Positions 10,626-19,859 are shown, numbered from the stretch's first letter. The stretch: DNA of 64,000 nucleotides from Jannaschia sp. CCS1 (GCF_000013565.1 NC_007802.1:930001-994000), one strand, 5' to 3'. The notes: generated by a model not told the origin, from the letters alone. Translations and numbers: made by a program.

Positions 10626-11042
10626 TCAAAGCGGGATCATCGTTCCCTGAAGCAGCGCCACATCGCGGAGGCTGCCATCCTCGGCCTCCGCCTGCACAGT
10701 GCAGCGGGTGATCACCAGGCGGCGCCCTGCTTTCACGACGTCACCCGTTGCGAGCAGCCGCTGGCCTGCGGCGGGTGCAATCAGATTGATCTTCATCTCC
10801 ACCGTCATCACCTCGGCCCCATCCTCCATCACACTCAACGCCGCATAGCCGGACGCGCTATCGCCGATCGCAAACGTCGCGCCAGCATGGGCCACCCCGT
10901 GTTGCTGGCTGACACGCCCCGATATCGGCAATTCCAGAACGACGCGCCCTTGTTCCAGGTGGGAAATTTTGCAGCCGAGCGTTTCCATTAACCCTTGGCG
11001 TGCAAAACTCTCTCTGATCTCTTGGGCTTTCATCTCGTTCAT
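10626..11042 (-). CDS. PaaI-type hotdog thioesterase
   Basis: A single hotdog-fold domain of 138 residues. The PaaI-family active-site stretch is Q-Q-H-G-V-A-H-A-G-A-T-F-A-I-G-D, and further hotdog strands follow (V-M-T-V-E-M-K-I-N-L). Such enzymes hydrolyse acyl-CoA thioesters; the substrate is not evident. The frame is open upstream to 11153. The Met at 11042 (M-N-E-M-K-A-Q-E) gives the normal family length, though no strong ribosome site discriminates. It is convergent with folD, whose stop is 16 bp away. Confidence 0.82.
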   Translation of the reverse strand: MNEMKAQEIRESFARQGLMETLGCKISHLEQGRVVLELPISGRVSQQHGVAHAGATFAIGDSASGYAALSVMEDGAEVMTVEMKINLIAPAAGQRLLATGDVVKAGRRLVITRCTVQAEAEDGSLRDVALLQGTMIPL

Positions 11043-11225
11043 GGGCGGTATGTTCCTGTTGCAGCGAAGGATTGTCTGACCACGTCTCGCCATCAGTATC
11101 TGTCCTGCCCATCTGACTGCCAAGGGCAAAAGACTGACGTGAAAAGGACCCAAATCGTGTGATGTGCCGACGCGGCGCCCGGTCAGCCCGAACTGGTCAA
11201 GCGCCTTGCAAGACGCGAGGTTTTG

Positions 11226-11888
11226 CTAGCGCGGCATTGGAAGTGCGGTTGGTGCGGGACCCATCAGGATTGCTTGCGCATTGGGGGCCATGAGGGTCGC
11301 CAATACCGGCTCGTGGCTGAACAATCCGCCCGTATAAGTCCCGTAGGCCGGTAGCACCAAACGGGTGTCGTCAATCAACATGCACCGCCGCGTGATGGTG
11401 CGCCCACGCAGGCGCACGCGCGCTTTGGGGTGATAATGCCCCGAGACTTCTCCGGCGGTCGTCGGTTTTGCGATGTGGCGGAAGGTCAATGGGCCAAGGG
11501 TCACGTCGGCCAAATGCTCTCCGCCCAAATCCACGGGGCCCGGATCATGGTTGCCCTCGATCCAGATCCAGCGCCGTCCGGCCAGGGCGGGGGCCAGACG
11601 CTCGGACACCGCATCTCGGGACGCGCGGGCGGCCGCGAGATCGTCGAAGCTGTCGCCCAGACAAATCACGGTGCGGGGGTTGGTGGTAGCGATGTCATGC
11701 AGCAGCCGATCCAGGGTTTCGATCACCTCATAGGGGGGCAGCATCGGCCCACCACGCCGCGCCGTTCGCTCGGACTTTCCAAGGTGTAAGTCACTGACAA
11801 CAAGTGTGTTTTGATCCGGCCAGTGGACGGCGCCCGAAGGCAATGCGCACAGGTCCGCACCGCAAAATGTAAAGGGAAGGGTGTTCAT
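11226..11888 (-). CDS. pdeM: Ligase-associated DNA damage response endonuclease PdeM
   Basis: A calcineurin-like metallophosphoesterase of the PdeM group. Metal-ligand motifs are seen in order: V-S-D-L-H-L-G-K (D33, H35), G-D-S-F-D-D, G-N-H-D and G-H-Y-H-P-K. The 220-residue length fits the family. An alternative TTG start at 11924 would add 12 residues; the ATG at 11888 matches the usual N-terminus (M-N-T-L-P-F-T-F). It starts 40 bp after the Lhr-type helicase stop on the same strand. In many Proteobacteria these two accompany an ATP-dependent ligase and an MBL exonuclease, neither of which is here. Confidence 0.88.
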   Translation of the reverse strand: MNTLPFTFCGADLCALPSGAVHWPDQNTLVVSDLHLGKSERTARRGGPMLPPYEVIETLDRLLHDIATTNPRTVICLGDSFDDLAAARASRDAVSERLAPALAGRRWIWIEGNHDPGPVDLGGEHLADVTLGPLTFRHIAKPTTAGEVSGHYHPKARVRLRGRTITRRCMLIDDTRLVLPAYGTYTGGLFSHEPVLATLMAPNAQAILMGPAPTALPMPR

Positions 11889-11927
11889 GGTTCGTTCATA
11901 GCTTCGGGAGGCGGCCTCAGGCAAGCG

Positions 11928-14351
11928 TCATTGCGCGGGTCCGAATGACAGGCCCGCCGTCTCCATCAGGCGCTGCGTTTCCTCTTCCAGCAAGCGCTCA
12001 TTGGCGAGTCCTTGAACGGGAACGCGCCCGGCTTCCAGAAACAGGGGTGCGGCCAGGGGGCTGACGCGGGGGAGGGGGCGGTGGTCTATACGGTCGCCGA
12101 TCCGGTCCAACATGCCTTCAATCCGGCCGAAATCCACAAGGCCGCGCATCGCCTCCTGCCGCGTGATCTCCATCATCACATGATCCGGGTCATACTTGCG
12201 CAGAGTGTCATACAGGATATCGGTTGAGAACGTGGCCTGGCGCCCCGTCTTGCGTTTGCCGCCGGGCATGGACCGGTCCACAAGGCCCGCGATGATCGCG
12301 CTGCTCTTGAACGTCCGCTTCATCACCGCGTTGTCTGCCAGCCAGGTCTCCATCGTCGCCAGAAGGGTCTCGTGGCTGAAAAGCGGTTTGGGATCAGTGA
12401 CTTCATCAAGCCCCCAGACCATGGTCGCATAGTCGGTGGCCACGAAGCCCATCGGGTTGAGGCGTTCGGTTTCCATCCTGTGCGTCAGCAGCAGACCCAA
12501 TGTCTGTTGCGCGTTTCGGCCCGCAAAGCCGTAGGCCACCAAGTGCTGCCGCCCGTCGTGCGGGAAGGTCTCGACCAACAGGCGATCCTTCTCAGGCAGC
12601 TGCGAGACCTTGCGATGCAGGTGCAGCCAGTCGCGTGTGTGATCGGGCAGTTCGGGCCAGTCATCCTGGCGAAACATGGTCAGAATGCGGTCGCTCAGCT
12701 GTGTCGAGGTGGCGAATTTCGTGCCCATGAACGTCGCGATCTTGGGCTTCTGGGTGGAGCTGCGGGAGACCTCTACCGTCATTTCGCGCATCCCCTCATA
12801 GCGGACGATTTTTCCGCCGATAAGGAACGTATCGCCTTTGCGCAGGGTGGAGGCGAAGTATTCCTCCACTTCCCCTAAAGGCTTGCCCCCACGGGTTTTT
12901 TGCATCCTCACGGGCATCTTATCTGCGTCGACGATGGTGCCGATATTCATGCGAATGCGGGTGGTGGCACGCGGATCGCGCAGGCGGTATTCGTCCCCGT
13001 TTTGGACAAGCCGCTGCCATTGATCATAGGCGCGCAGGGCATAGCCGCCGGTGGCCACGAAATCCACGCAACGCTCGAACATCTCGCGCGGCAGGTGGGT
13101 ATACGCGCCTGCGGTTGTGACCTCGGCGTAGAGATCATCACCCGTAAACGGTCCGGCGCAGGCGCGGATCAGGATATGCTGGCAAAGCACATCCAAAGGG
13201 CCGGTATGGTCGGTGTCACCGTCCAATGTGTGGTCCCGGACGGCCTGAAGCGCGGCGATACACTCGATGACTTCAAACCGATTGGCGGGCACAATCAAAG
13301 CCTTAGAGGGCGCGTTATAGCGGTGATTGGCGCGCCCTATCCGCTGCACCAACCGCTTGACGTTCTTGGGTGCGCCCACCTGGATCACCAGATCCACGTC
13401 GCCCCAATCGATGCCGAGATCGAGACTACCGGTGCAAACGATGGCCTTCAGGTCGCCCGCGACCATAGCCTGTTCGACCCGTTCGCGTTGTTCCCGTGAC
13501 AACGCACCGTGGTGGATGCCGATGGGGATCTCATCCTCGTTGGATAGCCAAAGGTGATGAAAGAAGATCTCGGCCTGGGCGCGGGTGTTATGAAAAATTA
13601 ACGTGGTATTATGGGCCTTTACTTGCTCCAGCACGGCCTCCATCGCGTATTTCCCGCCGCCCCCGGACCAGGGCGGTGGGGCGTCTGTGGTCAGCATTGA
13701 AATGTCGGGGTCGGGGCCGGGATCGGCCTGAAGGATTGCGCAGGGATCAGGGTTGCGGGCAAGGATGCGGGCGATGGCGTCCGGATCTTCGACCGTCGCT
13801 GACAGCCCCACGCGCCGGAGGCCGGGCGCGAGCGTTGACAGGCGAGACAGCGCGAGCATCAGCTGATCGCCGCGCTTGGACTCGCTAAGCGCATGAATTT
13901 CATCGACAATCACCCGCTGGAGCCCTTTGAACGTGCGCGCCGCGTCCTCGTAGGAGGTGAGCAAGGCCAGGCTTTCAGGCGTCGTCAGAAGAATATGTGG
14001 GGGATCTGCGCGTTGGCGGCGCTTCCGGCTGGAAGGGGTGTCGCCGGTGCGGTCCTCAATACGGATGGGCAGGCCCATTTCATCCACCGGACCAATGAGG
14101 TTTCGCTTGATATCGGCGGCTAAGGCCTTGAGAGGACTGATGTAAAGCGTATGCAGCCCATCGTGTGTGCCATCCGCCAATTCCGCCAAAGTGGGCAAAA
14201 ACCCGGCCATGGTTTTGCCGCCACCCGTGGGTGCGATCAACAGCTGACAGGGCTGATCGGCCAGCGCGAGCATCTCGCGTTGATGGGGATGGATCGACCA
14301 CCCTCGGGCGGTAAACCAGCGCTCAATCTGAGGGGGGAGGGCGGGTGTCAT
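11928..14351 (-). CDS. Ligase-associated DNA damage response DEXH-box helicase (Lhr-like)
   Basis: A superfamily 2 helicase of the Lhr family, presumed to act in DNA repair. Seen in the sequence: Walker A A-P-T-G-G-G-K-T (near residue 43), the DEIH box V-I-V-D-E-I-H-A-L, S-A-T-V as motif III, motif V-like C-T-G-S-L-D-L-G-I-D-W-G, and motif VI Q-R-I-G-R-A-N-H-R. A long C-terminal Lhr-type region follows. The ATG at 14351 gives 807 residues, the usual size of the short, ligase-associated Lhr subgroup rather than the roughly 1500-residue Lhr. It is followed by pdeM in a two-gene unit. Confidence 0.92.
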   Translation of the reverse strand: MTPALPPQIERWFTARGWSIHPHQREMLALADQPCQLLIAPTGGGKTMAGFLPTLAELADGTHDGLHTLYISPLKALAADIKRNLIGPVDEMGLPIRIEDRTGDTPSSRKRRQRADPPHILLTTPESLALLTSYEDAARTFKGLQRVIVDEIHALSESKRGDQLMLALSRLSTLAPGLRRVGLSATVEDPDAIARILARNPDPCAILQADPGPDPDISMLTTDAPPPWSGGGGKYAMEAVLEQVKAHNTTLIFHNTRAQAEIFFHHLWLSNEDEIPIGIHHGALSREQRERVEQAMVAGDLKAIVCTGSLDLGIDWGDVDLVIQVGAPKNVKRLVQRIGRANHRYNAPSKALIVPANRFEVIECIAALQAVRDHTLDGDTDHTGPLDVLCQHILIRACAGPFTGDDLYAEVTTAGAYTHLPREMFERCVDFVATGGYALRAYDQWQRLVQNGDEYRLRDPRATTRIRMNIGTIVDADKMPVRMQKTRGGKPLGEVEEYFASTLRKGDTFLIGGKIVRYEGMREMTVEVSRSSTQKPKIATFMGTKFATSTQLSDRILTMFRQDDWPELPDHTRDWLHLHRKVSQLPEKDRLLVETFPHDGRQHLVAYGFAGRNAQQTLGLLLTHRMETERLNPMGFVATDYATMVWGLDEVTDPKPLFSHETLLATMETWLADNAVMKRTFKSSAIIAGLVDRSMPGGKRKTGRQATFSTDILYDTLRKYDPDHVMMEITRQEAMRGLVDFGRIEGMLDRIGDRIDHRPLPRVSPLAAPLFLEAGRVPVQGLANERLLEEETQRLMETAGLSFGPAQ

Positions 14352-14503
14352 GGACCATAGATAGGGCGCGGATCGGGGCGCGTCACGGGGCTCGGGGTAT
14401 ATCAATAGTATATCAATTCAGAAAACACCGGGCTTGATGGCAAAGCTATGGGTTGAGGGATGACCGGTCGTCGCGATAGGCTTGTCTCAATATATGGCCT
14501 TCA

Positions 14504-14520
14504 GTTCCACATAGTGGGAC
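14504..14520. promoter_or_regulatory. Operator-like inverted repeat upstream of sugar-acid dehydratase
   Basis: GTTCCAC-ATA-GTGGGAC is a 7-3-7 inverted repeat with one mismatch, 23 bases before the dehydratase ATG. Its form (TTCCAC-ATA-GTGG) resembles IclR-type operators. That comparison is from memory, and no regulator gene lies next to it. The position between promoter and start suits repression. Confidence 0.4.
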
Positions 14521-14543
14521 TCAATCTTGCACAGGAACCGCCC

Positions 14544-16313
14544 ATGTCCGACACGCGCGCAAATCGCCGTTACCGCAGCCAGGAGTGGTTCGACAATCCC
14601 AACAATCCGGGCATGACCGCGCTTTACCTGGAACGCTATCAAAATCAGGCGTTCACCAGAGCCGAGTTGCAGGCCGAAAAGCCCATCGTCGGCATCGCGC
14701 AGACGGGCAGCGATCTGGTGCCGTGCAACAAGATCCACGTTTTCCTGATGGACCGGATCAAAGCTGGCATTCGCGATGCGGGCGGCATCCCGTTGGAATT
14801 CCCGGTGCACCCTATCCAGGAAACGGGCAAACGGCCCACGGCCGCCCTGGACAGAAACCTGCAATATCTATCGTTGGTCGAAGTGTTGCACGGCTATCCG
14901 CTGGACGGCGTGGTGCTGACGACCGGCTGCGACAAGACCACGCCTGCGATGCTGATGGGGGCTGCGACCGTCGATTTGCCCGCGATTGCGCTGAATGGCG
15001 GGCCGATGCTGGACGGGTGGTTTCGCGGCAAACGCGCGGGGTCCGGTACGTCGATCTGGGAGGGACGGCGGCTGCTGGCGAAAGGCGAGATCGACTATGA
15101 AGAGTTCATGGAATTGGCCTGCGCGTCCTCGCCAAGCCTGGGGCATTGCAACACGATGGGCACGGCGTCGACGATGAACGCCTTGGCCGAAGCGCTTGGC
15201 ATGACACTGCCCGGCGCGGCGGCGATCCCTGCTCCTTTTCGGGAGCGGATGGAGATGGCCTACCTGACAGGAAAACGCGCCGTGGAGATGGTGGAGGACG
15301 ATCTGAAACCGTCCGACATCCTGACACGGGCGGCGTTCGAGAATGCGATAAAGGTGAACACCGCGATTGGCGGCTCAACCAATGCGCCCCCGCATTTGCA
15401 GGCATTGGCGCGCCATGCGGGCGTCGAATTGCATGTGACGGACTGGGAAAAGATCGGTCTTGCGCTGCCGTTGTTGGTGAACATGCAGCCAGCAGGCGAG
15501 TATCTGGGCGAGTCGTTTTTCCGCGCGGGCGGGGTCCCGGCGGTGATGGGAGAGTTGCACGCGGCAGGTCTGTTGGACGGGTCGGTGATGACCGCGTCCG
15601 GAAAGGTTCTGGACGAGGCCCTGGGCGGCGCGCGCAGCCGGGACCGCCTGGTCATTCGCCCGGTGGACGACCCAATGCGGGAAGAGGCGGGGTTTGCGGT
15701 GCTGTCAGGCAACCTTTTTGACAGCGCATTGATGAAAACCTCGGTGATATCGGAGGATTTCCGTGAGCGATTTCTGAAAGATAATCAGTATGAAGGCCGG
15801 GCTATCGTGTTTGAAGGCCCCGAGGACTACCATGATCGAGTCAATGATCCGGATCTGGCCATCGATGATGAGTGCATCCTGTTCATCCGCGGCGTGGGCT
15901 GCGTTGGGTATCCGGGCTCGGCTGAGGTTGTGAACATGCAACCGCCCGACGCGCTGATCAAAGGCGGCATCAAACACCTGCCGACGGTGGGCGACGGGCG
16001 GCAATCGGGCACGTCTGAGTCGCCGTCGATCCTGAACGCCTCGCCTGAATCGGTCGTTGGCGGCGGGCTGGCGTATCTGGAAACCGGTGACCGGGTGCGG
16101 CTGGATCTGAATGCCGGGACGTTGAACGCCTTGGTGCCAGAGCAGGATTGGGAGGCGCGGAAGGCCAACTGGACCGCATCGGAGATCCACCACCAGACCC
16201 CTTGGCAGGAATTGTACCGCCAGCATGTGGGCCAATTGGCCGATGGGGGGTGCCTCGAACTGGCGACCGCCTATCAGCGGATCGCCAAGCACCTGCCGCG
16301 CGACAACCATTGA
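14544..16313 (+). CDS. IlvD/Edd family dehydratase, probable sugar-acid (L-arabinonate type) dehydratase
   Basis: An iron-sulfur dehydratase of 589 residues that removes water from a dihydroxy or sugar acid. Three cysteines for the cluster are seen at C61 (L-V-P-C-N-K-I-H), C129 (T-T-G-C-D-K-T-T) and C202 (L-G-H-C-N-T-M-G). This spacing and the N-terminus (R-S-Q-E-W-F-D-N) are those of the pentonate/hexonate branch (L-arabinonate, D-xylonate) rather than of IlvD of branched-chain amino-acid synthesis. The exact substrate cannot be told. It is transcribed alone, divergent from the helicase, with an operator-like repeat just upstream, which suggests substrate induction. Confidence 0.82.
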   Translation: MSDTRANRRYRSQEWFDNPNNPGMTALYLERYQNQAFTRAELQAEKPIVGIAQTGSDLVPCNKIHVFLMDRIKAGIRDAGGIPLEFPVHPIQETGKRPTAALDRNLQYLSLVEVLHGYPLDGVVLTTGCDKTTPAMLMGAATVDLPAIALNGGPMLDGWFRGKRAGSGTSIWEGRRLLAKGEIDYEEFMELACASSPSLGHCNTMGTASTMNALAEALGMTLPGAAAIPAPFRERMEMAYLTGKRAVEMVEDDLKPSDILTRAAFENAIKVNTAIGGSTNAPPHLQALARHAGVELHVTDWEKIGLALPLLVNMQPAGEYLGESFFRAGGVPAVMGELHAAGLLDGSVMTASGKVLDEALGGARSRDRLVIRPVDDPMREEAGFAVLSGNLFDSALMKTSVISEDFRERFLKDNQYEGRAIVFEGPEDYHDRVNDPDLAIDDECILFIRGVGCVGYPGSAEVVNMQPPDALIKGGIKHLPTVGDGRQSGTSESPSILNASPESVVGGGLAYLETGDRVRLDLNAGTLNALVPEQDWEARKANWTASEIHHQTPWQELYRQHVGQLADGGCLELATAYQRIAKHLPRDNH

Positions 16314-16346
16314 CTTTGGCCTATAAAAAGACGCGGTTTCAGGAGC

Positions 16347-17672
16347 TTAGTGGACGATCTTCTCTTCGCGAACGTAGAGGTTTTCCCACGCGCGGTCGAT
16401 GTAGTCGGGCGTCATATGATAAGGTTGCCCCTCAAAATCGCAGATCGCCTTGATCTGATCGCACAGGAACACCGGGTGGTAATTCGCGTAGACGTTGTCG
16501 ATCGTGGGGTAGCGGACCTTGAGCATGTGGATCAAAGACTTCTCGTCCAGCGGAATGCCTTTTTTCTTCGCGACCATGGCAAAGATCTTCAGGAATTGCT
16601 CTTGATTGGGACCGTCGATTTTCACCTTGAAGAAGATCCGGCGCAGGGCGGCCTGGTCGAAGATCTCATTCGGGTGGAAGTTGGTGGAAAAGACGACGAG
16701 CGTGTCAAACGGCACTTCAAACTTCTCGCCCGACTGGAGGGCGAGGATGTCGTAGTTGACCTCCATCGGCACAATCCAACGGTTGATCAGGGTTTGCGGT
16801 GGTTCGGCCTGGCGACCAAGGTCGTCGACGATGAAGACGCCGCCGGTGGACTTCAGCTGGAGGCTGGCCTGATAGGTGCGCGAGACGGCGTTGTAGTTCA
16901 AATCAAGCATTGAGAGCGACAGCTCACCCCCGGTCATGACCGTGGGGCGGGCGCAGAGCAGATACCGCGTATCAAAGCGCGCGGCGTTTTTGCGCAGGGG
17001 GCTTTGACCTTCGGCATCGGCCTGTGCCTCAACCGGCGTGTGGACGATGGGATCAAACAGCGTGATCACCTGGCCCGCGTAAGACAGAGCATGGGGGATG
17101 TAGATGTTGTCGCCCATCGCCGCGCGGATGCCTTCAGCGATGGAGGATTTACCGTTACCGGGCGGGCCATACATCAGCACCGACCGTCCCGAGCCGACGG
17201 CGGGTCCAAGCTGGTCGATCAGCCCGTCGGGCAGGATCAGGTGGCCCATGGAGGCTTCCAACATCGGGCGGGTCAGCTTGATGTCGCGGATGGACTGGCG
17301 CTTGACCTGTATCTTGTATTCGTCCAGCGGTACGGGCATCGCGCCGTAATATTCCGACTGACTAAGCGCGTCCAAGGCACGTGCCTTGCCGCTGTCGGTC
17401 AGCTGAAAGCCCATTTCATTGCCCGAGGTTGCGTGCAGCGTGCCGGTTGCTTGTAGAAAGCTCATTTCACGCAGCATATCAATCAGTTGCGTTGTGAGAG
17501 GGATTGGCAAGCACACCGCTTTCGCGATCTCGGACGTTTGCTCCACGTTCTTGCGGAAGATGGTCTTCAACAAGATATCGCGCATCATCACGACGGTGAG
17601 CCCGGTGTCCTGCAACGTGCGCAGGGCGGGCGGCGCGAAGCCGGTATCGGCTGGGGGGGCTTGCATGTTCAT
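16347..17672 (-). CDS. AAA-family ATPase adjoining the tad locus
   Basis: A 441-residue cytoplasmic AAA ATPase. Walker A G-P-P-G-N-G-K-S is at 169-176, Walker B ends F-I-V-D-D-L-G, and a sensor/Arg region reads V-V-F-S-T-N-F-H-P-N-E, then A-A-L-R-R-I-F-F-K. Residues about 30-100 look like a winged-helix module (T-S-E-I-A-K-A-V, L-I-D-M-L-R-E-M). It is the last gene of the minus-strand tad series, 74 bp after cpaA, and is distinct from the CpaF and CpaE ATPases. I infer a pilus-related or regulatory role from position alone. Confidence 0.85.
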   Translation of the reverse strand: MNMQAPPADTGFAPPALRTLQDTGLTVVMMRDILLKTIFRKNVEQTSEIAKAVCLPIPLTTQLIDMLREMSFLQATGTLHATSGNEMGFQLTDSGKARALDALSQSEYYGAMPVPLDEYKIQVKRQSIRDIKLTRPMLEASMGHLILPDGLIDQLGPAVGSGRSVLMYGPPGNGKSSIAEGIRAAMGDNIYIPHALSYAGQVITLFDPIVHTPVEAQADAEGQSPLRKNAARFDTRYLLCARPTVMTGGELSLSMLDLNYNAVSRTYQASLQLKSTGGVFIVDDLGRQAEPPQTLINRWIVPMEVNYDILALQSGEKFEVPFDTLVVFSTNFHPNEIFDQAALRRIFFKVKIDGPNQEQFLKIFAMVAKKKGIPLDEKSLIHMLKVRYPTIDNVYANYHPVFLCDQIKAICDFEGQPYHMTPDYIDRAWENLYVREEKIVH

Positions 17673-17746
17673 GGGCGGTGCCTCTGCAGATATCTTCGGC
17701 TTATGTCATGCCCCCGGATTGGGGCATGAAAGGGGCAAGTGTGAGG

Positions 17747-18250
17747 TTACAGCCCGGCAGAAAGTCCCATCATCAGATAAATGACCAAGGCCCCGGCCAG
17801 GGCGACGCCCATGGGGAACAATTTGCCCTGTTCCCAACTGGACCAATGGGCTGTGGCGCGGCGCACGGCGGGCACCCGGCCCGCGCTGCGGTGAGTGATC
17901 CAGGATCCGATCAGCACGAGGCTGAATAAAGCCAGGAAAAACAAGTAGTCACCGGGCGCAATGAACGGGGCCATGGCGGCCGCGAACTTGCTGTCGCCCG
18001 CACCGACGAGGCCAAGGGAGGTGATCACAAAGCCCGCCAGAAGCACGATGCCAAGGGCCGCCAGACGCCAGAGATATGCATCCATCGGCAGCGCAAAGAG
18101 GCCGGTGATCAGGAAGCCCCCTGTCAATGCCAAAACGGCGACATTCGGGATGCGCATCTGGCGCAGATCCGAGAGGGCGACCCAGATACAAATCGGGATG
18201 GCGAAGGGCAGAAACCACAGGGCTTCCAGCGATGTCAGCGTGAGGGTCAT
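17747..18250 (-). CDS. cpaA: Prepilin peptidase CpaA/TadV (A24 family)
   Basis: Inner-membrane aspartic protease that cleaves the leader of Flp prepilins. The 167-residue protein is almost entirely hydrophobic, with about five or six TM segments. It carries both A24 catalytic sites: the first Asp in L-S-D-L-R-Q-M-R-I-P-N and the G-x-G-D motif in V-G-A-G-D-S-K-F. It lacks the methyltransferase domain of PilD, as is normal for CpaA. Three flp genes at the other end of the locus are its likely substrates. Confidence 0.93.
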   Translation of the reverse strand: MTLTLTSLEALWFLPFAIPICIWVALSDLRQMRIPNVAVLALTGGFLITGLFALPMDAYLWRLAALGIVLLAGFVITSLGLVGAGDSKFAAAMAPFIAPGDYLFFLALFSLVLIGSWITHRSAGRVPAVRRATAHWSSWEQGKLFPMGVALAGALVIYLMMGLSAGL

Positions 18251-18264
18251 AGCATCCTCTGGGT

Positions 18265-19110
18265 TCAGGCGTTGAGCGCCCGCAGCGCTTCAACGGCAGC
18301 TTCAAAATGCTGCGGGTGTGTATCGATAGCCTCGTTCAACAGGCCGCGCCCTTCATCAATATCACCGCGCCGGATCGCAGATAGGGCAGCAGTGTGGAGC
18401 AATTGTGCCCGCTCAATCTGGGTCATGTTGATCAGCGGAAGCGCGTAGTTGCCTTGAGCCGACCGTGCGAGCACGAGGTTGTTTTTCGCGGTGAAAAGAT
18501 CCGGGTCATAAGAGATTGCGCGCACGAAAAGATCCTCTGCACCGGGGAAGTCCCCGCGCGTCAGGTGCGAATATCCCCAGTTGTTATAGACATTTGCAGG
18601 CCGGGTCGTCAGGCCTGCGGCCGTCTCATAGAAGCTGTCAGCGCGGTCCCAATCTTCATCACTGTCAGCGATCATGGCTTCCAGCCGGTAGCGTTCATAC
18701 GTCTCGAATGTGGGCGGCGTCGCGTCGAGTTGCGCCTGCGCCCCGGACCAGTCGCCGGTGCGGATCAAGGCATCTGCATAATCGACTCGGTCCTGGTCCA
18801 TGGCACCATCATGGTCCACAACACCTTGCCAAATCGTCAACGATTCCGCCGCGCGACCCGCACGCACGAGGCTGGTGGCCAATCCGCGCTGCAAATCAAC
18901 GCGAGAGGGATCTTCCTGCGCCGCCCGGCGGAAATAATCGACGGCCTCGTCGGGGGCCGCGGCGCTGAGCATGATGTCGGCGAGGTTGGTTTCATCAATG
19001 ACGCTGAGGGGGTCAAGCGCCCGTTCGACATCTGCATCGGTGGTGGAGTTACACGCAGCGACGGCCGCGACGGCGATGGCCGCCGGGATCAACCGGAGGG
19101 TTCGGATCAT
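18265..19110 (-). CDS. tadD: TadD-like TPR lipoprotein (second copy)
   Basis: A lipoprotein (lipobox V-A-A-C) followed by tetratricopeptide repeats across the rest of its 281 residues (A-x-x-Y-F-R-R-A-A, N-W-G-Y-S-H, A-E-D-L-F-V-R-A, N-N-L-V-L-A). TadD proteins act as pilotins for the CpaC secretin or as assembly factors. The Met at 19110 is favoured over 19122 because TGAGG lies ideally upstream of it. It stands between a second TPR lipoprotein gene and cpaA. Which of the two is the true TadD is not decidable. Confidence 0.87.
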   Translation of the reverse strand: MIRTLRLIPAAIAVAAVAACNSTTDADVERALDPLSVIDETNLADIMLSAAAPDEAVDYFRRAAQEDPSRVDLQRGLATSLVRAGRAAESLTIWQGVVDHDGAMDQDRVDYADALIRTGDWSGAQAQLDATPPTFETYERYRLEAMIADSDEDWDRADSFYETAAGLTTRPANVYNNWGYSHLTRGDFPGAEDLFVRAISYDPDLFTAKNNLVLARSAQGNYALPLINMTQIERAQLLHTAALSAIRRGDIDEGRGLLNEAIDTHPQHFEAAVEALRALNA

Positions 19111-19176
19111 GCTCTGCCTCATTTTTATGGACGCGGATCTTGTGCCACGCCTTCTTTTTTAGGTAACCAGGTGCCC

Positions 19177-19752
19177 TTACAGCGAGGATTGAAGCGTATA
19201 CCGCCCTCCACCCCGCCGGATGAGCCCCGGTCGGTTTTGCTCAGTTTCATCGTATACTTGATTTTCCATTCGCGCGATAGCGAGGCGCAGGTTGTCGCGG
19301 ATCGTTTCCGAACTGCCACTATCCACCGCGAAGGCCTGCTCCAGAATGCGCCTGGCCTCCCCATATTCGCCCCTCTCGATCAGCACCGCCCCCAAATTGT
19401 TGAGGGCTGGCACAAAATCTTGTTGTCGCTGTAAAGCGGCGCGGAATTGCTCTTCCGCTTGACCGAGGCGTCCAAGTGCGAGGTTTGCGGCACCAATGGC
19501 TGTAATCACATCGACGCTCAGACCGTCCTCCACCCCCGCGCGGTAGTAGGCGCGCAGGGCGAGTTCATATTCTCCCGCCTCCATCAGCCGATCGCCGGTG
19601 ATCAGGCTGCCCGCGCCATCATCGAGCTCTCCAACACTGGCGGGCGCAGTGACGTCATCATCGCCCGCGTCGAGACGTGGGGTAAAGTCGCACGCCGTCA
19701 GCGCGATCATTATGAAAACAAGGGGCGCGTGCTTCTGCACTGTCTGCCTCAT
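19177..19752 (-). CDS. tadD: TadD-like TPR lipoprotein (first copy)
   Basis: A 191-residue lipoprotein with lipobox L-T-A-C and TPR-type helices (Y-E-L-A-L-R-A-Y-Y-R-A, A-N-L-A-L-G-R-L-G-Q-A-E-E-Q-F, L-N-N-L-G-A-V-L-I). The region before the candidate GTG at 19740 reads ATGAGGCAGA, just like the ribosome site of the next TPR gene. The real start may therefore be that GTG, which would shorten the protein by four residues. It follows tadC by 107 bp. The two neighbouring TPR lipoproteins differ in sequence, so this is not a recent duplication. Confidence 0.85.
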   Translation of the reverse strand: MRQTVQKHAPLVFIMIALTACDFTPRLDAGDDDVTAPASVGELDDGAGSLITGDRLMEAGEYELALRAYYRAGVEDGLSVDVITAIGAANLALGRLGQAEEQFRAALQRQQDFVPALNNLGAVLIERGEYGEARRILEQAFAVDSGSSETIRDNLRLAIARMENQVYDETEQNRPGLIRRGGGRYTLQSSL

Positions 19753-19859
19753 CGGGTTAACTGCTCAGGCGTCACCATACGGATGGCGACGCCTGTTGGC
19801 TAAACCTTTTTTCGTGGGATCAAGGATCCACGGATGCATTTTCGAAGCAGAATGCGGGC

